From contig CAZQYC010000003.1 in assembly GCA_964597495.1 (NCBI GenBank), positions 1 to 64,000 of the forward strand: DNA of 64,000 nt. The letters run 5' to 3'. Below, piece after piece: positions 1 through 9,222 of the stretch. Each line of letters starts with the position of its first letter. Position 1 is the first letter of the stretch. The notes below the pieces were generated by a model. That model worked only from the letters and a program-made list of their open reading frames with translations, was not told where the DNA came from and made no database searches. The position numbers and the translations under genes are program-made. Source of the stretch: CAZQYC01 sp964597495 (GTDB lineage Bacteria; Pseudomonadota; Gammaproteobacteria; Steroidobacterales; Steroidobacteraceae).

Positions 1-48
1 GCGAGAGAAGTTGCAGCGCTATTTGGAGAAGAAGCCGCTAGCTACTAG
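1..48 (+). CDS. Possible 3' end of an upstream gene (partial)
   Basis: The first 15 codons of frame 1 are open and end at a TAG at 46-48. They would encode a short tail rich in Ala and Glu. No family can be recognised from so little. The stop codon lies in the first CTAG heptamer array, as do the stops of several complete genes in the window, which makes a real gene end here plausible but not proven. Confidence 0.3.
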   Translation, partial: AREVAALFGEEAASY

Positions 49-116
49 CCGCTAGTTACTAGCCAGAATGAAGAACCGGCTCTACTCTTTATCTCTGGCT
101 AGTGGCTAGCTGCTAA
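35..116. repeat. CTAG heptamer inverted repeat, copy A
   Basis: Left arm 35-69 has CTAG at 38, 45, 52 and 59, exactly 7 bases apart, and ends in CCAGAAT. Right arm 93-116 begins TCTGG and has CTAG at 99 and 106, then CTAA at 113, again 7 apart. A loop of about 25 bases separates the arms, so the transcript can fold into a long hairpin. The stop codon of the minus-strand oxidoreductase (106-108) is part of the right arm. Confidence 0.8.
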
Positions 117-1218
117 GTTCTCGACTCACTTCCGCGGCAATTGCCAGCGATGCAGTAAGACCAGGCGATTCTATTCCGAAGAGTTGAACGATGCCGGGGA
201 CGCCGTGCTTGGAGGGTCCGTCGATTCGAAAGTCGGCGGCCATTTCGGTCGGTCCGGAAATTTTCGGGCGCATTCCGGAATAAGCGGGCTTGAGCGCTCG
301 GTCCTTGAGTCCGGGCCAATACTTTCGGATCTCGGAATAAAAAGCGTCCGCACGTGTTGCATTCACTGCGTAGTCGATCGGATATCCCGGATCGTCGATC
401 CACTCGACGTCCGGCCCGAAACGGGCTTGACCACCCAGATCCAGCGTGAGATGCACGCCCAATCCGCCCGGTTCCGGGACGGGATAGACCAGGCGGGAGA
501 AAGGCGCGTGTCCTTCTAACGCAAAGTAGTTGCCCTTTGCGAAGTAAGCGTTGGGGATATGACTGGTTGGGAAGCCTACGAGTGAAGCGGCTACTTGGGG
601 TGCGTATAAACCGGCGCAATTCACCAGCCGCTTCGCGTGCAATAGCGGCTCGCGTTCGCCGTTAATGGCTAGCTTCACGCCGTCGTCATCGAGCCAGCTG
701 CGCGTCACGCGGCTTCGAGTAGCCAGCGTCGCGCCGGCTTCCTCCGCGTGCCCTAACAACGCAAGCATGTATGCATGCGAGTCGACGATACCGGTCATCG
801 GCGACCAAAGCGCGCCTTTGCATGCAAGTTGCGGCTCCATCGCCAATGCCCGTCCTCGATCGATCAGCTCCAACTCGACCCCGTTGGCGCCGGCGCTCGA
901 TCGAATTTTTTCGAGGTCCGTTACCTGCGCATCGGACGTAGCGACGATTAGTTTTCCGCAGCGCCGATGAGTTACGCCATAACGTTCGCAAAAGTCGTAC
1001 AGCATCGCTCGCCCCGCGACGCACAGTCGTGCTTTCAGCGAGGATCGCGCATAGTAAATGCCGGCGTGTATGACTTCGCTGTTGCGAGCGCTGGTCTCGG
1101 TTCCAAAATCTTCAAGCGCTTCGAGAATGAGCACCTCATGCCCGGCAAGCGCGAGGTTGCGGGCTACCGCAAGACCGACGATGCCTGCTCCGACCACCAC
1201 GGTGTCGACGTAATCCAT
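106..1218 (-). CDS. FAD-dependent oxidoreductase, L-2-hydroxyglutarate oxidase-like
   Basis: A 370-residue member of the DAO/glycerol-3-phosphate oxidase-like FAD family. The N-terminus holds a Rossmann nucleotide-binding motif (VVGAGIVGLAVARNLALAG). It is followed near residue 45 by a SARNSEVIHAGIYY segment, typical of the L-2-hydroxyglutarate dehydrogenase branch. That branch oxidises L-2-hydroxyglutarate to 2-oxoglutarate with FAD. The ATG at 1218 is chosen because it places the Rossmann motif at the very N-terminus; an ATG at 1248 would add ten unconserved residues. It lies 43 bases downstream of a gabD-like gene on the same strand, recalling the lhgO-gabD pairing in enterobacteria. The exact substrate is inferred. 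Its last codons and its stop lie in heptamer repeat A. Confidence 0.85.
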   Translation of the reverse strand: MDYVDTVVVGAGIVGLAVARNLALAGHEVLILEALEDFGTETSARNSEVIHAGIYYARSSLKARLCVAGRAMLYDFCERYGVTHRRCGKLIVATSDAQVTDLEKIRSSAGANGVELELIDRGRALAMEPQLACKGALWSPMTGIVDSHAYMLALLGHAEEAGATLATRSRVTRSWLDDDGVKLAINGEREPLLHAKRLVNCAGLYAPQVAASLVGFPTSHIPNAYFAKGNYFALEGHAPFSRLVYPVPEPGGLGVHLTLDLGGQARFGPDVEWIDDPGYPIDYAVNATRADAFYSEIRKYWPGLKDRALKPAYSGMRPKISGPTEMAADFRIDGPSKHGVPGIVQLFGIESPGLTASLAIAAEVSRELSS

Positions 1219-1261
1219 TACTTCAGAACCGCAAAATAACCGATGCATTCACCATGAATCA

Positions 1262-2734
1262 CTAGCCGATTCCTCCAAAGCAGAGATATTTGATCTCCAA
1301 GTACTCATCGATGCCGTACTTCGAGCCTTCGCGGCCGATACCGCTTTCCTTGACGCCGCCGAAGGGAGCGACTTCGGTGGAAATGATGCCTTCGTTGATG
1401 CCGACGATGCCAACCTCAAGCTGTTCGGCGACACGCCATATCCGCTGTACGTCATGGCTGTAAAAGTACGCGGCCAAACCGAATTCCGTGTCGTTCGCTA
1501 AACGTACCGCCTCCGCTTCCGTCGTGAAGCGAACCAGCGGCGCGACAGGGCCGAACGTTTCTTCGCGCATCGCAAGCATGTCAGCGGTTACGTCGGTCAG
1601 TACCGTCGGCAAATAAAACGTTCCTACGCCTGTGTGGCGTTGGCCGCCGGTGATCACCTTCGCGCCTTTCGAAACCGCGTCGGCCACGTGCCGTTCGACC
1701 TTCTCGATCGCGCGCGCATCGATGAGCGGGCCTAGTTTCGTTTCCGCGTCGAGTCCGTTGCCGACCTTGAGTTGACTAGCCGCTTCCGCCAGCCGAGCGG
1801 CAAACCGATCGTAGATTCCGCTTTGCACCAGCAATCGATTGGCGCAGACGCACGTCTGGCCGGCGTTGCGATACTTCGAAGCGATTGCGCCTACGACGGC
1901 AGCGTCGAGGTCGGCATCGTCGAATACGATGAAGGGGGCATTACCGCCTAGTTCCAACGACAGTTTTTTTACCGTGCTGGCGCACTGCGCCATAAGTAAT
2001 TTTCCAACGGCCGTCGAGCCCGTGAAGCTTAGTTTGCGCACGAGAGGGTTCGAGGTGAGTTCGGCGCCGATGACGCGCGCCTCGCCGGTCACTACCGAAA
2101 TCACGCCCGGCGGCACGCCTGCTTGCTCGGCAAGCACCGCAAGCGCCAGTGCGGAATACGGCGTGAGTTCGGACGGCTTAATCACCATCGTGCACCCGGC
2201 CGCCAACGCGGGCGCAACCTTGCGCGCGATCATCGCCGCTGGAAAATTCCACGGTGTGATCGCCGCGGTAACGCCGATGGGCTGCTTGAGCACGACGATG
2301 CGCTTGTCACGTGTATGCCCCGGGATGGTATCGCCGTAGATGCGTTTACCCTCCTCTCCAAACCATTCGATGAACGATGCGGCGTAGGCAATCTCCCCGC
2401 GACTCTCCGCCAAGGGTTTGCCCTGCTCGATCGTCATGAGTCGCGCCAAGTCTTCTTGATTCGACATCATCAGATCAAACCATCGCCGCAGTATTTGCGC
2501 GCGTTCCTTGGCCGTGCGAGCGCGCCACTCGGGTAACGCCGCATTCGCCGCTTCGATCGCACGACGTGTCTCTGCTGCGCCGACACTTGGAATGACGCCG
2601 ATGCTTTGTCCGGTGGCGGGATTGCCAACGGCTATCGTGCGACCGTCGTCGGCTGCGCACCAGCTTCCTGCAACGTAGGACTGCTCGCGAAAGAGCGCGG
2701 CATTTTTAAGAGCGCACGATGCGTACTGGGTCAT
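1262..2734 (-). CDS. gabD: NAD(P)-dependent succinate-semialdehyde dehydrogenase
   Basis: A 490-residue aldehyde dehydrogenase, close to the usual GabD length. It has the ALDH glutamate motif (LSLELGGNAPF) and the catalytic cysteine motif (NAGQTCVCANR). Near the C-terminus it has the EVAPFGGVKESGIGREG segment typical of GabD. It should oxidise succinate semialdehyde to succinate in the cytoplasm. The frame is open upstream to about 3001, but those residues are unconserved and overlap the divergent gene at 2930, so the ATG at 2734 is taken. It probably forms an operon with the FAD oxidoreductase 43 bases downstream. The specificity could be for a related semialdehyde such as glutarate semialdehyde. 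Confidence 0.92.
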   Translation of the reverse strand: MTQYASCALKNAALFREQSYVAGSWCAADDGRTIAVGNPATGQSIGVIPSVGAAETRRAIEAANAALPEWRARTAKERAQILRRWFDLMMSNQEDLARLMTIEQGKPLAESRGEIAYAASFIEWFGEEGKRIYGDTIPGHTRDKRIVVLKQPIGVTAAITPWNFPAAMIARKVAPALAAGCTMVIKPSELTPYSALALAVLAEQAGVPPGVISVVTGEARVIGAELTSNPLVRKLSFTGSTAVGKLLMAQCASTVKKLSLELGGNAPFIVFDDADLDAAVVGAIASKYRNAGQTCVCANRLLVQSGIYDRFAARLAEAASQLKVGNGLDAETKLGPLIDARAIEKVERHVADAVSKGAKVITGGQRHTGVGTFYLPTVLTDVTADMLAMREETFGPVAPLVRFTTEAEAVRLANDTEFGLAAYFYSHDVQRIWRVAEQLEVGIVGINEGIISTEVAPFGGVKESGIGREGSKYGIDEYLEIKYLCFGGIG

Positions 2735-2929
2735 GGTGAGATTCGTTTCGCGCAACGTCGAAGTGACCGTGTTAACAATTGAAAAGACGGCGAGCACGTT
2801 ACCACCGCTTGGCGGACGAAATCGACCATCCGTCGGGTGTCGCCGGCGCCCGAAAATGACTACCTGCCATGCGATGACGAAAGTCCAGGCATAATGCCGT
2901 ACCTCTAGAGATGGGCCGCTCGACGACCT

Positions 2930-3817
2930 ATGACCCCCGCCGAAAAGCGTATTAAGGAATTGATCGATCGCTGGCTGGCCAGCATCGAACTGCATTTGCA
3001 ATACGTGAACTTAAGCGACGAGGCTTATCGCGAGATTCAGGACTGGCCCAAGCACGACCGTCCGACACGTTGGGTGCTTGAGTTGGCGAAACAGAAGGCC
3101 AGCGATCTCAAGTACGCATTTGAAGGCCGTCAGCAAATGGGCGACAGCCGTTTTGCCGATGCGTTGGAATTGATGTCGTTCTTGGCGAACCTCGTCGGCG
3201 CACAACATGTCGATCGCTTCATTCCGATGGCGGAGCCACAAGCGGAAACGGCCGTTCCGAAGCCGACGCCCAAAGCCGTTTCTGTTGCACCCGCGTCCAG
3301 CGACGTACCTAAGTGGTATGCGCAGGCGCATGCGGCAGCGCCGGCACAACCTCCGCCCGTCAAAGTAGCGGCCGTCCGTTCGGAACCGGCGGTTGAGCCG
3401 ATCAAAACTCCACCGAGATCCGCTGCACCGGCTTCTCCTCCAGTCCGCCCGCCGTCTCAGGTGGTACCGCAATCCAAACCCTCGCTGCGTACGCTTGATC
3501 CGGAGGCGACGAGGGAAATGCCGAAGCCTCCCATCCAGCAGAGGCCAACCGCTTCCGCTCCTGCCCCCAAGCCCGAGCCGAAAAAATCCGCTGCTCCGCC
3601 GAAGTCCTCGGCAAAAACAGCTTCGACACCGACCAACGAAATAGAGTTCACGGTCATCGCCGATGCGATTCGGCTCTTGGGTTGGGGGCGCACGTGGCAC
3701 GAACTCGCCGAATTGATTGCGCGTATGGCGGACCGCCCTCCGATAGCGGACGTTCGCAAAGTACTGAGAGCACACCGCGCTGCCATTGAAAAGGCCGCCA
3801 AGGACGCCGCGAAGTAA
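2930..3817 (+). CDS. Uncharacterised protein with Pro/Ala-rich linker
   Basis: A 295-residue protein of no family I recognise. An N-terminal part of about 100 residues looks helical and charged (MTPAEKRIKELIDRW at the start). It is followed by about 130 residues dominated by Pro, Ala, Lys and Ser, most likely a disordered linker. A compact C-terminal segment of about 60 residues (roughly 235-295) contains Trp-Gly-Arg-Thr-Trp and looks like a small helical domain. No signal peptide or membrane segment is visible. It diverges from gabD and ends 147 bases before the ABC cassette that runs in the same direction, so co-function with that cassette is possible but not shown. Confidence 0.7.
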   Translation: MTPAEKRIKELIDRWLASIELHLQYVNLSDEAYREIQDWPKHDRPTRWVLELAKQKASDLKYAFEGRQQMGDSRFADALELMSFLANLVGAQHVDRFIPMAEPQAETAVPKPTPKAVSVAPASSDVPKWYAQAHAAAPAQPPPVKVAAVRSEPAVEPIKTPPRSAAPASPPVRPPSQVVPQSKPSLRTLDPEATREMPKPPIQQRPTASAPAPKPEPKKSAAPPKSSAKTASTPTNEIEFTVIADAIRLLGWGRTWHELAELIARMADRPPIADVRKVLRAHRAAIEKAAKDAAK

Positions 3818-3964
3818 CGGCGCTATAACGCCACTATAACGTCGGCGTCTTGATTCCTTTTCATCCCCTCGCCAAAATCGCGCGCCGTTCGCGTACCGGA
3901 ACTTAAGTACCGACTGCCTGTCCTACGCGACCAAACTAGATCTTATTAGTGGGGATGCATATAA
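3818..3964 (+). other. Leader of the ABC cassette with duplicated TATAACG
   Basis: The 147-base gap before the ABC ATPase contains TATAACG twice, at 3824 and 3836 (12 bases apart), directly after the stop of the orphan gene. A small GGCG/CGCC hairpin is possible around the first copy. A GGGGA run about 10 bases before the ATG at 3965 is the likely ribosome binding site. No convincing promoter could be assigned. Confidence 0.3.
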
Positions 3965-4705
3965 ATGATCGAAGTCAGTCAGCTTACCAAGCGGTACGGC
4001 GGGCTTACCGCCGTCGACGACATCTCATTCAACGTCCAAGCCGGTGAAGTGCTCGGGTTTTTAGGCCCCAACGGCGCCGGTAAGTCGACCACCATGAAAA
4101 TGATCGCCGGGTTTCTTGCCCCCACCGGCGGATCGGTTCGCGTAGGCGGACACGATGTCGAACAAGCGCCCCTCGCCGCGAAACGAATCATGGGCTACCT
4201 GCCGGAAGGTGCGCCTAGCTACGGCGAGATGACGGTTGCCGCGTTCCTCGATTTTATCGCCGACATTCGCGGCCTTCACGGCGAGCAGCGCCTCAAACGC
4301 AAAGACGACGTCGTGGGGCGTCTATCGCTGCAAGGCGTGCTGGAGCAAAGCATCGAAACGCTATCGAAAGGGTTCCGGCGCCGAGTCGGTCTTGCGCAAG
4401 CCATCCTTCATGATCCGCAAGTTCTGATCCTCGACGAGCCGACCGACGGTCTCGATCCGAACCAAAAGCACGAAGTCCGTACGCTGATCAATCAAATGAG
4501 CAAAGATAAAATCATCGTGGTGTCGACGCATATTCTCGAAGAAGTCGATGCCGTCTGTAACCGCGCGATGATCATCGCCAACGGCAAGATCCTCGCCGAC
4601 GATACGCCCGCAAAGCTAAAAGCACGCGCGCCGTCCGGCCGGCTGGACGACGTGTTCCGTACGATTACGTTGGGCGCCGGCGCGACGGAGGTGCGTCATG
4701 GGTAA
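3965..4705 (+). CDS. ABC transporter ATP-binding protein, GldA-type
   Basis: A 246-residue ABC ATPase with a Walker A motif near residue 35 (GPNGAGKST), a signature loop that reads LSKGFRRR instead of LSGGQ, and a Walker B at LILDEPTDGLDP. The H-loop is in VVSTHILEEVD. This combination is usual in ABC-2 systems of the GldA/NatA/CcmA type. It overlaps the downstream permease by 8 bases (ATG at 4698), so the two are translationally coupled. The cassette resembles the gldA-gldF-gldG set first known from gliding Bacteroidetes. Proteobacteria carry related sets without gliding, and the cargo there is not known. No solute-binding protein is present. Confidence 0.93.
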   Translation: MIEVSQLTKRYGGLTAVDDISFNVQAGEVLGFLGPNGAGKSTTMKMIAGFLAPTGGSVRVGGHDVEQAPLAAKRIMGYLPEGAPSYGEMTVAAFLDFIADIRGLHGEQRLKRKDDVVGRLSLQGVLEQSIETLSKGFRRRVGLAQAILHDPQVLILDEPTDGLDPNQKHEVRTLINQMSKDKIIVVSTHILEEVDAVCNRAMIIANGKILADDTPAKLKARAPSGRLDDVFRTITLGAGATEVRHG

Positions 4706-5459
4706 TTTCCCTCTGGGTAATTTCTTTGGCGCCGTGCGAGTCCTCTTCAAACGCGAATTCGCCAGCTACTTTGCAACTCCGCTTGCTTTGGTGTTCATCG
4801 TGATCTTTCTGGTGCTGACCGGCTTTTTCGCCTTCATCTTCGGCGGCTTTTACGAACGCGGGCAATCTGATCTCATGCCGTTCTTCAGATTCCACCCGTG
4901 GTTGTATCTCTTCTTGATTCCCGCCATTTCGATGCGTCTCTGGGCTGAAGAACGCAAATCGGGCAGCATAGAACTACTCATGACGCTGCCCATTAGCTTG
5001 TCGCAAGCGGTGGTTGCTAAATATCTAGCCGCATGGGCCTTCGCGGGCGTTGCTTTATCGCTCACGTTTCCGATCTGGCTCACCGTCAACTATTTGGGCG
5101 ACCCCGACAATGGAGTGATCCTAGCCGCGTACGTCGGCAGTTTTTTGACGGCTGGCGGATTTCTTGCGATCGGATCCTGTCTTTCAGCCACGACTCGGAA
5201 TCAGGTGATCGCGTTCATTTTTACCGCGGTGACCTGTTTGGTCTTTTTGATTATCGGTTATCCCGGGCTGCTCAATATATTCCAAGGGCTGCTGCCTCAA
5301 CTGCTGATCGATGCGATCGCGTCATTGTCCTTTTGGAGCCATTTCGAAACGATTTCGAAGGGCGTCATCGACCTGCGCGATTTCATTTACTTCGGGGCGA
5401 TGATCGCGGTTTGGCTGGCGGCGACGGCCATCGTGCTCGACATGAAAAAGGCAGACTAA
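4698..5459 (+). CDS. ABC-2 type permease, GldF-like
   Basis: A 253-residue membrane protein with about six hydrophobic segments, starting around residue 22. It has the conserved short cytoplasmic stretch RLWAEERKSGSIELLMTLPI, which is diagnostic of ABC-2 permeases of the GldF/NosY type. It is the membrane partner of the ATPase that precedes and overlaps it, and lies 3 bases before the GldG-like gene. The three genes and the DUF4340 gene form one tightly packed operon. The substrate cannot be read from the sequence. Confidence 0.9.
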   Translation: MGNFPLGNFFGAVRVLFKREFASYFATPLALVFIVIFLVLTGFFAFIFGGFYERGQSDLMPFFRFHPWLYLFLIPAISMRLWAEERKSGSIELLMTLPISLSQAVVAKYLAAWAFAGVALSLTFPIWLTVNYLGDPDNGVILAAYVGSFLTAGGFLAIGSCLSATTRNQVIAFIFTAVTCLVFLIIGYPGLLNIFQGLLPQLLIDAIASLSFWSHFETISKGVIDLRDFIYFGAMIAVWLAATAIVLDMKKAD

Positions 5460-5462
5460 CTC

Positions 5463-7382
5463 ATGAGCAACCTATCTCACACCGGACAAAAGCGAGTATT
5501 CGACGCCACGGCGCTCGTGGTGCTGGCGGTGCTCTTCGTTGGGCTTATCGTCGTTTCCACCTTCCTATTCCGCGGCGCGCGCCTCGATCTCACCGAAAAC
5601 AAGTTGTATACGATCGCTCCTGGCACCAAGCGCGTCGTCTCCTCGCTTGAGGAACCGATCAACTTATATTTCTTTTTCTCGCAAGAACCGAGCCGCGACG
5701 ACCCCATGCTGCGTACCTACGCCCAGCGCGTGCGTGAAATGCTGGAAGAAATGGTGCAGCGGTCCGGGGGGAAGCTGCATCTGACGGTCATCGATCCGAA
5801 GCCATTCTCCGACGACGAGGACCGAGCAGCGCAGTTCGGTTTGCAGGCTACGCCCAGCGCCCAAGGGCAGCTCTATTTCGGATTGGCCGGCACGAATTCC
5901 ACGGACGGCAAGCAAACGATCGGCTTCTTTCCTCCCGAAAAGGAAGAGTTTCTGGAGTACGACATCGCCAGCATGATTTATAAACTGGCGCATCCGAAAC
6001 GCCCCACCATCGGCGTGTTGTCGTCGCTGCCGATCGATGCGCGCTACGATCAGCAATCCGGTCAGATGCAGGAAGGCTGGGGCATCCTCACGCAGTTACG
6101 CGAGTTGTATACCGTGCGATCGCTCAATGCCGAGTTGAACGCCGTCGACAAAGACATCGATCTTTTGCTGTTGGTGCATCCGAAGAACTTGTCGCCGACT
6201 GCGCTCTATGCGATCGATCAATTCGTCATGCGCGGCGGCAAGCTGTTGACGTTCGTCGATCCTCACTCCGAACTCGATCCGGCCGGGCGGCCCGCTGCAA
6301 TGGGCGGCGGTGGCGGCAGCGCAGCGTCCGACCTGAATCCGCTTCTCAAAGCGTGGGGCGTGGACTATGACCCGACGAAAGTGGTCTCCGATCAGGGACT
6401 CGCACTCACGGTCGCCATGCAGCAAGGCCAGGCGCCCACCCGTCACTTGGGCGTGCTCGCCTTGCCGCGACAGAACATGAACGCCAAGGACGTCGTCACG
6501 GCGAATTTGGATGCGATCAACATGATGACCGTTGGCGCGCTTGCGAAAGCCAAGGACGCAAAAACGGAATTCGAGGCTTTGTTGAGTTCCAGTAAGGAGT
6601 CTGCCCTTCTGCCGGCCGACCGTTTCACGATGCTGCTCGATCCGCAGACGTTACTCGACGGATTTAAGGCAAGCGGCGAAAGCTATGCACTGGCGGCGCG
6701 CGTTCGCGGCAAGCTCGCATCCGCCTTTCCGAACGGCCCGCCGCAAGGCGTTCCTGCGAATGCGGAGCATCTTAAGGAATCGAAAGAGGAAACTAGCGTC
6801 GTGATCGTCGCTGACGCCGATATGCTGGCCGACATGATGTGGCTGCGCCAACAAAATGTGTTCGGCCAGCGTTACGCCGTGGCCTGGGCCAACAACGGCG
6901 ATTTCATGTCGAATGCGGTCGACAATCTCGCGGGCAGCGCGGATTTGATCAGCGTTCGCGGACGCCAGAGTTTCTTCCGTCCGTTCAAGCGTGTCGATCA
7001 ACTCAAGCAGCAAGCCGACCAGCAGCTGCGCGCTAAGGAGCAGGAGCTGAATCGTGAATTGCAGGAAACCGAACGCAAATTGACTCAACTGCAGTCGGCG
7101 CGAAGCGATCGCGGTTCGCTCTCGCTAACCACGGAACAACAAACCGAAGTGCTTCGCTTCCAGCAAGAAAGAAGCCGAGTGCGCAAAGAGCTTCGCGAAG
7201 TGAAGCGCAGTTTGGACGTAGGGATCGAGAATCTCGGTTGGGTGTTGAAATGGATCAATATCACGGCGATCCCGTTGATACTGGTTATCGTGGCCGTCGG
7301 GGTCGCTCTGCGGCGGCGACGGCGATTACGCGCCAGCCGTTCGCCTTCCCTGCCCTCCGTCCAAGGAGGAACCGTGGCATGA
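5463..7382 (+). CDS. GldG-like ABC-type auxiliary protein
   Basis: A 639-residue protein with one N-terminal membrane helix (about 16-37), followed by the family hallmark LDLTENKLYTIAPGT (about 41-55). A large extracytoplasmic region comes next. Near residues 510-580 there is a Gln/Glu/Arg-rich coiled coil, and a second membrane helix at about 597-616 is followed by a basic tail. This is the layout of the GldG family, whose large domain is related to IFT52/DUF4350-type folds and sits beside an ABC-2 permease. The role is inferred to be a periplasmic adaptor that couples transport to an envelope structure. The stop overlaps the next start by 4 bases. Confidence 0.85.
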   Translation: MSNLSHTGQKRVFDATALVVLAVLFVGLIVVSTFLFRGARLDLTENKLYTIAPGTKRVVSSLEEPINLYFFFSQEPSRDDPMLRTYAQRVREMLEEMVQRSGGKLHLTVIDPKPFSDDEDRAAQFGLQATPSAQGQLYFGLAGTNSTDGKQTIGFFPPEKEEFLEYDIASMIYKLAHPKRPTIGVLSSLPIDARYDQQSGQMQEGWGILTQLRELYTVRSLNAELNAVDKDIDLLLLVHPKNLSPTALYAIDQFVMRGGKLLTFVDPHSELDPAGRPAAMGGGGGSAASDLNPLLKAWGVDYDPTKVVSDQGLALTVAMQQGQAPTRHLGVLALPRQNMNAKDVVTANLDAINMMTVGALAKAKDAKTEFEALLSSSKESALLPADRFTMLLDPQTLLDGFKASGESYALAARVRGKLASAFPNGPPQGVPANAEHLKESKEETSVVIVADADMLADMMWLRQQNVFGQRYAVAWANNGDFMSNAVDNLAGSADLISVRGRQSFFRPFKRVDQLKQQADQQLRAKEQELNRELQETERKLTQLQSARSDRGSLSLTTEQQTEVLRFQQERSRVRKELREVKRSLDVGIENLGWVLKWINITAIPLILVIVAVGVALRRRRRLRASRSPSLPSVQGGTVA

Positions 7383-8527
7383 ACGCACGTAACTTGCGTC
7401 TGTTAGTCGCGGCGGCCGTGCTTATCGTAGCGGTCGCATTCTGGGTCGGGCACTCGCGCGCGCCGCAGAGTGCCGAGCAGCAACCTCTCTATCCCGGTCT
7501 GAAAGGCAAGCTTGATTCGGTGACCGGCGTGTCCATTTTTAAAGCTGGCGATCAACTTGCCGCCGAGCTTCTACGCGACGGCGCAAAGTGGAAGGTCAAG
7601 CAACGCCACGACTATCCCGGCGATGCCGTCAAGATCAACAATCTACTGATCAATCTCGAATCCGCCGCGTTGCGCGAGCAGAAAACCTCGAGCCCGGCGA
7701 ACTATGGCACGCTTGCCGTACAGGATCTCACGGATGCCGCAACTACTGGAGTGCGAATCGAGTTAGCCGGTACGGCGGCTCCGGTGAAACTCATTGTCGG
7801 CAAGCAAGATGCGGCCACTCGATCCACCTACGTTCGACGCGCTGGAGAAGCGGAAAGCTGGTTGGTCGGCACGGAAATCGCCGCGTCGGCCGACCCTACC
7901 CAGTGGCTGAAGCGCGAGATCGTCAATGTAGGGAGCGATCGTATTCAACGTGTCGAGGTTCAATTGGCGGGTGCGCCCCCTTACTTCTCCGAAAAGAAAG
8001 CTCGCGCGGATGCAAATTTCGACGTTACCGGGTTACCCAAGGGCCGCGAACTCAACAGCAACACGGCCGCCAACTCACTCGCGCAAGCACTGACGTCGTT
8101 GCAGCTCGACGACGTGCGTCCCGCCAGCGAATTGGCTAATGAAAAAAACAATGACAAGGAAGTCGATCACGCGATTTTTCGCACGTTCGACGGGCTGATT
8201 TTCGACTGCACGGGTTATAAGGTAGGCGAACAGCGCTGGGTGGTCGTCAAAGCGAGCTTCGACGGTGAACAAGCAAAACGCTTTCACGTCGCCGCGCAGG
8301 CTATCGGCGAGGCCGGCAACTCCACGAATAAAGACACGGACAAGGACAAGGAGAAGAGCGCTCCAGACCACTCGCTCGAGAACGTACAGAAGAAAGGTCA
8401 GGAGGAGGCGGCTGAGATCGTCGCGCGAGTCGACACCTGGGCCTATGCGTTGCCGACGTTCAAATACGAAGCCATCTTCAAACCGCTCGAAGACATGCTG
8501 AAGAAGGTGGAGACGAAGAAGAAGTAG
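7379..8527 (+). CDS. DUF4340 domain protein, membrane-anchored
   Basis: A 382-residue protein with an N-terminal anchor helix (about 6-25) and a long soluble region, matching DUF4340 proteins that follow gldG-like genes. The ATG at 7379 overlaps the previous stop (ATGA) and has a strong AAGGAGGA ribosome binding site about 10 bases upstream, which fixes the start. The region near residues 330-350 is very rich in Lys, Asp and Thr. The C-terminus ends in a lysine run. DUF4340 has no known biochemical function. The conserved pairing suggests a fourth, periplasmic component of the ABC cassette. Confidence 0.85.
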   Translation: MNARNLRLLVAAAVLIVAVAFWVGHSRAPQSAEQQPLYPGLKGKLDSVTGVSIFKAGDQLAAELLRDGAKWKVKQRHDYPGDAVKINNLLINLESAALREQKTSSPANYGTLAVQDLTDAATTGVRIELAGTAAPVKLIVGKQDAATRSTYVRRAGEAESWLVGTEIAASADPTQWLKREIVNVGSDRIQRVEVQLAGAPPYFSEKKARADANFDVTGLPKGRELNSNTAANSLAQALTSLQLDDVRPASELANEKNNDKEVDHAIFRTFDGLIFDCTGYKVGEQRWVVVKASFDGEQAKRFHVAAQAIGEAGNSTNKDTDKDKEKSAPDHSLENVQKKGQEEAAEIVARVDTWAYALPTFKYEAIFKPLEDMLKKVETKKK

Positions 8528-8535
8528 AAGGATTG

Positions 8536-8660
8536 TCACCCCGGCGTAGGCCGGGGTCCATCTGAGCGTCGGGAAAAGAAGATGGATACCGGCCTGGGCC
8601 TACATGGACGTAGGTCATGCCAGAAACGCAGGCGCAGTGTCAGGTGCGCCGGCATGACAT
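8536..8660. repeat. Intergenic hairpin element between convergent genes
   Basis: Two strong hairpins lie between the converging DUF4340 and RDD genes. The first pairs CCCCGGC (8539-8545) with GCCGGGG (8550-8556). The second pairs GTCATGCC (8614-8621) with GGCATGAC (8651-8658). The layout, with a GTCACCCCGGC start and CCGGCATGACA end, resembles the dispersed GTCATnCCGGC-type intergenic repeats seen in many proteobacterial genomes. It may act as a two-way terminator. Confidence 0.6.
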
Positions 8661-8679
8661 ATAGGAAATAAGCAAGCGT

Positions 8680-9222
8680 TCACTCCTTCGTAACCACGAT
8701 TCGCGTCTGCAGCTTTCGTTCGTGCCACGCGCGCCGATCCTCGGTCCAGTACGCAGCTAGGTAGTTCAATAAGCCGATGGCCAGCAACCCCGTACCAATC
8801 GGCATCAACACATCGCGACTATTGCCGTGCTCTGCTACGGCCATTACAACGAACGCGGGCATCCATGGAAGCGACGCGCACGCAAATCGCTTGAACGCGT
8901 CGCTCCAAGTGACGCGAGGGCTGTCGTTTCGCTCGATCCGTAGACGCCACGCTTGCATGCCCAACGTGCGGCCTTTGGCACACCAGAAGAATCCGAAATA
9001 GAACGCAATCATGGCCACCTGCCATAACCTATAAACATAGGCCAGGGCGCCCGCCTCGCTCGGCACCAGCACCTTATCTTTCACGAAAGGCAGAAACGGC
9101 AAGGTAGCCACCATGAGAACCGCGATGACGAGCAGCGTGTCGTAAAGCATGGCTCCGAGGCGGCGCATCGGCCCCGCGGGTGCGTAAGTGGGCGGATTAC
9201 TCATTGCGATCGGACTGCTCAT
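8680..9222 (-). CDS. RDD family integral membrane protein
   Basis: A 180-residue membrane protein with several hydrophobic segments and the RDD features: Arg followed by an Asp in the first helix (RRLGAMLYDTLLVIAVL), and a later GRTLGMQAWRLRI motif. The ATG at 9222 overlaps the lptG stop by 4 bases, which supports translation from there; an ATG at 9204 is an alternative. RDD proteins are mostly of unknown function, and some have been proposed to be ion antiporters. Its position as third gene after lptF and lptG is probably operonic but need not mean a role in LPS export. Confidence 0.85.
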   Translation of the reverse strand: MSSPIAMSNPPTYAPAGPMRRLGAMLYDTLLVIAVLMVATLPFLPFVKDKVLVPSEAGALAYVYRLWQVAMIAFYFGFFWCAKGRTLGMQAWRLRIERNDSPRVTWSDAFKRFACASLPWMPAFVVMAVAEHGNSRDVLMPIGTGLLAIGLLNYLAAYWTEDRRAWHERKLQTRIVVTKE

